Assembly (NCBI GenBank): GCA_963738325.1 | Contig: CAVTWD010000007.1 | Span: 1-54,934, forward strand | Direction: 5' to 3' | DNA from: CAVTWD01 sp963738325 | GTDB taxonomy: Bacteria > Actinomycetota > Acidimicrobiia > Acidimicrobiales > Ilumatobacteraceae | Length of the DNA: 54,934 nucleotides | In this document: positions 51,675 through 54,934 of the stretch, piece by piece | Layout of the letters: each line of letters begins with the position of its first letter | Position numbering within the stretch: the first letter of the stretch is position 1 | The notes under the pieces: generated by a model | Told to the model about the DNA's origin: nothing | Databases searched by the model: none | Seen by the model: only the letters and a program-made list of their open reading frames with translations | Program-made: the position numbers and the translations under genes

Positions 51675-52021
51675 GCCTCGCCATCCCCACGATCGCCGAG
51701 GACCTCGCCGTCCCGCTCGCTGACGACCCACCCCAGAACGGTCTCGGGCCGTCCCATCCACGCTACGTCGAGCAGCTCGCGGACCGGTGCCAGGGCATGG
51801 CCGCCACGGTCGTCGCCGAGGTTCTGTACGACCCGATCAGCGTGGCGTCGGGGCTGCGGGCGCACCTGCTGACGGAGCCGGCCGGTATGGTGGCCGTGAC
51901 GACTCGGGCACGGAGCGGCGTCGATCGGCTTCGCGTGGGCGCCGTCGCCGCCGACATCGTGCGCACATCCACCGTCCCCGCACTCGTCGTTCCGTTCACG
52001 GAGGACCCGACGGTTCAGTGA
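51671..52021 (+). pseudogene. C-terminal half of a universal stress protein domain
   Basis: The 116-codon frame MSLAIPTIAEDLAVPLADDP begins where domain 2 of the protein at 14638 has MTLSILTVVEDAPEPLRPER, and continues YDPISVASGLRAHLLTEPAG, VTTRARSGVDRLRVGAVAAD and STVPALVVPF. The nucleotide-binding first strand and helix of the USP fold are missing. The upstream neighbour is a dioxygenase fragment, so the join looks like a deletion endpoint near 51660. It may still be translated from ATG 51671. Confidence 0.6.
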
Positions 52022-52277
52022 ACCCCGTTGCCGCTGGTCTCGTCTCGAAACACGCTTGCCGCGGTAGACGACCGCGCGGTGCTCTGCCTCGCCAGGCTTG
52101 CCGACCGCGTCCTTGGCGGAAACACCAGCGCACACCAGCTCGCCACAACCTCGGGACCTCAGTCGGGCGATCTTTGCGTTTGGAGCGGCCTCGGACGCCG
52201 ACGTCGGTCACCACTGACCCCAGGGCCGGGCCACCGGCCCCGCCTTGTCGCCACCGTAGGAAGTCGGAAGGAGGAGC
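52022..52277. other. Short gap before the M20 gene
   Basis: No supported gene. A ribosome binding site (ggaggagc) is at its end. Confidence 0.45.
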
Positions 52278-53512
52278 ATGTCTGGTCAAGGCGTTGACTC
52301 GTTGTTCGATGGCGTGGGAGCGGTGCTCGACGAGGTCGAGGCCCTCTACAAGGACGTCCACCGGCATCCCGAGCTGTCGATGCACGAAGAGCGCACGGCC
52401 GCGCTCGCCGCAGAGCGCCTGCGGGCCGCCGGGTTCGAGGTCACGACGGGTGTCGGGCACACGGGCGTCGTTGGGGTGCTCGGCAACGGCGACGGCCCGA
52501 CGGTGATGCTGCGTGCCGACATGGACGCGCTCCCGGTGCATGAGCAGACCGGCCTGGAGTACGCCAGCGTGGTGGACGGGTGATGCATGCGTGTGGGCAT
52601 GACATGCACGTGGCCTGGCTGTCGGGGGCGGCCGCCCATCTTGCGGCGCACCATGCGGGCTGGCGCGGGACGCTCGTGGCGTTGTTCCAACCCGCCGAGG
52701 AGACGGCGGCGGGGGCGCAGGCGATGATCGCCGATGGCCTGTTCAAGCGCTTCCCGGAACCGGACGTGATCCTTGGTCAACACGTCATGCCCTCTCCTGC
52801 GGGCGTTCTCGGGACTCGCGCCGGGGTAATCACATCGGCTGCGGACAGCTTCGAGGTCCGGATGTTTGGGCGAGGCGCGCACGGGTCGATGCCCCAGGCG
52901 AGCGTCGACCCGGTCGTGATGGCGGCCGCTACGGTCCTGCGCCTGCAGACGATCGTGTCCCGGGAAGTGGCCCCCGCCGACTCGGCGGTCGTCACGGTGG
53001 GGGCGCTCGAGGCGGGTATGAAGGAGAACGTGATCCCCGACGAGGCGGTCATCAAGCTGAACGTCCGCACCTTCGACGAGGGCGTGCGAACGCGAGTCCT
53101 CGACGGGATCAAGCGCATCGTCGACGCCGAGGCTCGTGCCTCGGGAGCCCCGAAGGCGCCGGAGATCACGCCGCTCGATCGCTACGAGCTCGTCCGCAAT
53201 GATCCCAGGGCGGTGCAGCTGGTGCAGGCGGCGTTCGTGGCGCACTTCGGTCAGGAGCGTGTCGCCGCGATCGGTCCCATCTCGGCCAGTGAAGACTTCG
53301 GGTCGTTCGGCCACGAGTGGGGCGTCCCGTCGGTGTTCTGGACGATCGGCGGGACCAACGGCGAGACCTACCAGCGAGCGCAATCGGCTGGGCGCTTGGC
53401 GGAGCTGCCCACCAACCACAACCCACGGTTCGCGCCCGTGCTCCACCCGACCCTCGAGACCGGCGTCGAGGCCCTCGTGGCGGCCGTGGGTGCGTGGCTG
53501 AGCGCTGCGTAG
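52278..53512 (+). pseudogene. M20-family amidohydrolase (hippurate hydrolase type), one frameshift
   Basis: M20D peptidase-like enzymes cleave N-acyl amino acids with two metal ions. From ATG 52278 (GGAGGAG upstream) the frame reads LYKDVHRHPELSMHEERTAA, TVMLRADMDALPVHEQTGLE, then YASVVDG and a TGA at 52581. With one extra G in the GGG run, translation continues VMHACGHDMHVAWLSGAAAH, LFQPAEETAAGAQAMIADGL, GRGAHGSMPQASVDPVVMAA and SASEDFGSFGHEWGVPSVFW to 53512. The break lies exactly at the metal-binding HACGHDMH loop. ATG at 52583 could restart, but that product lacks the first metal-ligand strand. About 411 residues if repaired. Confidence 0.85.
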
Positions 53513-53515
53513 CTC

Positions 53516-54172
53516 GTGCCGTCCGCCCTGCAGGGGTTCAACCCGACGCTCCTGCTCGTCCTCAATCTCACGGGGACCTTCGTGTTCGGGATCAGCGGCG
53601 GGTTGGCGGCCGTTCGGGCTCGGCTCGACGTGTTCGGTGTGATGGTGCTCGCCGTCGTGGTCGGGCTGGCCGGCGGCATCACCCGCGACTTGCTGATCGG
53701 CATCCCGCCCCAGACCTTCCGCGACTGGCGCTACCTCGCCGTGGCCGGCGCCTCGGGCCTCGTCACCTTCGTTGCCCATCCCGGCCTGACGCGGCTCGAG
53801 CGCCCGATCCTCATCCTCGACGCCGGCGGCCTCGCCTTGTTCTGCGTCACCGGCGCCAGCACCGCCCTCGACTACCGCCTGGGAGCGGTCGAGGCGATCG
53901 TGCTCGGCGCCATGACGGGCGTGGGGGGAGGCGTCCTTCGCGACATCCTCCTCCGTCAAATTCCCGTCGTGCTGCGCACCGGCCTCTACGCCATCCCCGC
54001 CCTCGCTGGCGCTGCCGTCGTTGTCATCGCGTCACAGAGCGGGACGCACCGCCTTGTCTGGCCGATCCTCGGGGCGGCCGTCTGCTTTGTGGTCCGCGTC
54101 GCCGGCATCCACTTCGACCTCAACGTGCCGCGAGCACCTGGCGGCCGGCACGATCCGTCCACGGACGCGTAA
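53516..54172 (+). CDS. TRIC/UPF0126 family cation channel-like membrane protein
   Basis: This 218-residue protein has about seven membrane helices in two repeats. Repeat signatures are FVFGISGGLAAVRARLDVFG...GLAGGITRDLLIG and LFCVTGASTALDYRLGAVEA...GVGGGVLRDILL; the GGG-RD motifs are the hallmark of TRIC potassium-selective channels. The GTG start is four bases after the M20 stop, so the two are an operon. Substrate in bacteria is not firmly known. Confidence 0.85.
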   Translation: MPSALQGFNPTLLLVLNLTGTFVFGISGGLAAVRARLDVFGVMVLAVVVGLAGGITRDLLIGIPPQTFRDWRYLAVAGASGLVTFVAHPGLTRLERPILILDAGGLALFCVTGASTALDYRLGAVEAIVLGAMTGVGGGVLRDILLRQIPVVLRTGLYAIPALAGAAVVVIASQSGTHRLVWPILGAAVCFVVRVAGIHFDLNVPRAPGGRHDPSTDA

Positions 54173-54934
54173 GCCTCGCGCCGGGCCTCACGGTAAGGGA
54201 CATGACGGCTTCCCAAGTCGAGGCGGCTCGCCCGGCTTCAGCTGCCGAAGCTGGCGTCGCCAGAACCCGTGCGCGACCCGTTCGTGCTCCGGTTTCGTCG
54301 TCGGGAACGACGACGACGACCGACATCAGGGCCGCGAGGCACATCAGCACGTGAACAGCACCCCACGGCCACCGCCGAACGCGTCGCCACGTTGTCCTGG
54401 CGCCCCCCAGAAGATGTGAGGAACGAGGTTGGCCGGGGGATGTTGGCGGCGCCGGTGTAGATGGCGGCGGAGACCGCGATGGACGGGGTGTCACCGGCCT
54501 CGTGTTGACTCGATCGCCCATGCTTGTGCCTCGAGCGCGCTCCCAGCGCGGCGGCGGGTCGGACGGGCGGGAACCCTGTCGGGCAGTCGGGTTCGAAGGG
54601 ACGCAGGCCAACGCCACCGAAGCGCCAAACTCAGCCAGAACGCCTCGCTCTGGCTGCGTGCTCATAACCCGAAGGTCGAAGCTGCGCTGCTGCCGAGGGA
54701 CGGGGGCCGTCCGTCGGGCGCGCTTGACTCTGGGCGCAGTCGTTCGACGAGCGATCGTCGCGAACCCGGTCGGGACTTCCGCGGCACATCCTGGCGACCC
54801 CGGCACCGTGCGTGCATGCTCCAAGCGAGTCCGTGGAAAGTCCGCGGTTCCCACGGACTCGGGCCGACACAACGGACAGCGGCACACGCGAAGGGCCAGC
54901 TCAGAGGCCACTAGCCGCGAAGACGCAGGTCAGC
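54173..54934. other. End region with decayed coding traces
   Basis: On the minus strand hydrophobic pieces are seen (WGAVHVLMCLAALMSVVVVV near 54330 and AAIYTGAANIPANLVPHIFW near 54440 after a frame change), suggesting a broken membrane-protein gene, unidentified. At 54661-54678 ctcataacccgaaggtcg equals the anticodon/variable part of a tRNA-Met, without the rest of the cloverleaf. No complete gene. Confidence 0.4.

Overview
The window is GC-rich DNA of an actinomycete-like bacterium (Actinomycetota). Genes are tightly packed, starts are often GTG with AGGAG-type ribosome binding sites, and stop/start overlaps (ATGA, GTGA, TAGTG) are common. Tandem universal stress proteins, actinobacterial TraA-type relaxase, homodimeric AceE and group III truncated globins point the same way. 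An acidimicrobial relative is a guess only. No rRNA, CRISPR array or intact tRNA was seen.

Layout. 1-14.4 kb is a pile of mobile DNA: an IS21 element (istA/istB, both frameshifted), an IS256 element with inverted repeats sitting in the IS21 end, a multiply frameshifted MobF relaxase-helicase, a complete Recombinase-In-Trio (RIT) element of three overlapping tyrosine recombinase genes inside ~88-bp inverted repeats, two small plasmid-type genes, and internally deleted IS481 and IS256 relics. 14.6-20.5 kb holds stress-type genes: a tandem universal stress protein, a STAS-domain gene, a PNPOx-like split barrel, a zinc-ribbon protein and a DksA-type finger fused to a DinB-like domain. 20.5-32 kb is a carbon and energy block: DUF488, AceE, a 45-codon GAPDH relic, aconitase, a frameshifted cytochrome b/molybdopterin oxidoreductase, pyruvate kinase and a GH15 glucoamylase/trehalase.

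32-49 kb is a redox-stress region. It has two SufR-like regulators with cysteine-rich C-termini, a DsbA-like protein, DoxX-like and DUF2231 membrane proteins, another universal stress protein, AlkA, two truncated globins, a metal-chaperone-like protein, an orphan NuoF, a DksA-like protein, a PucR regulator, a 1-Cys peroxiredoxin, a PAS protein, small membrane proteins and a cupin. 49.5-54.9 kb mixes decayed IS, xis and tRNA-like pieces with truncated dioxygenase and stress-protein genes, an M20 amidohydrolase interrupted by one frameshift, and a TRIC-type membrane protein.

The most interesting signal is a repeated operator-like palindrome, CTAG-N6-CTAG. There are four perfect copies within 11 kb and two one-sided copies. 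They lie 20-50 bp upstream of a globin, the peroxiredoxin, a membrane protein plus second globin operon, the operon containing a SufR-like regulator, and two further starts. The spacing matches the inverted-repeat architecture known for SufR (CAAC-N6-GTTG), so I propose a local Fe-S/redox-sensing regulon that ties globins, peroxiredoxin and stress proteins together. Many genes carry one-base frameshifts; whether these are real or assembly errors must be settled before gene loss is claimed.
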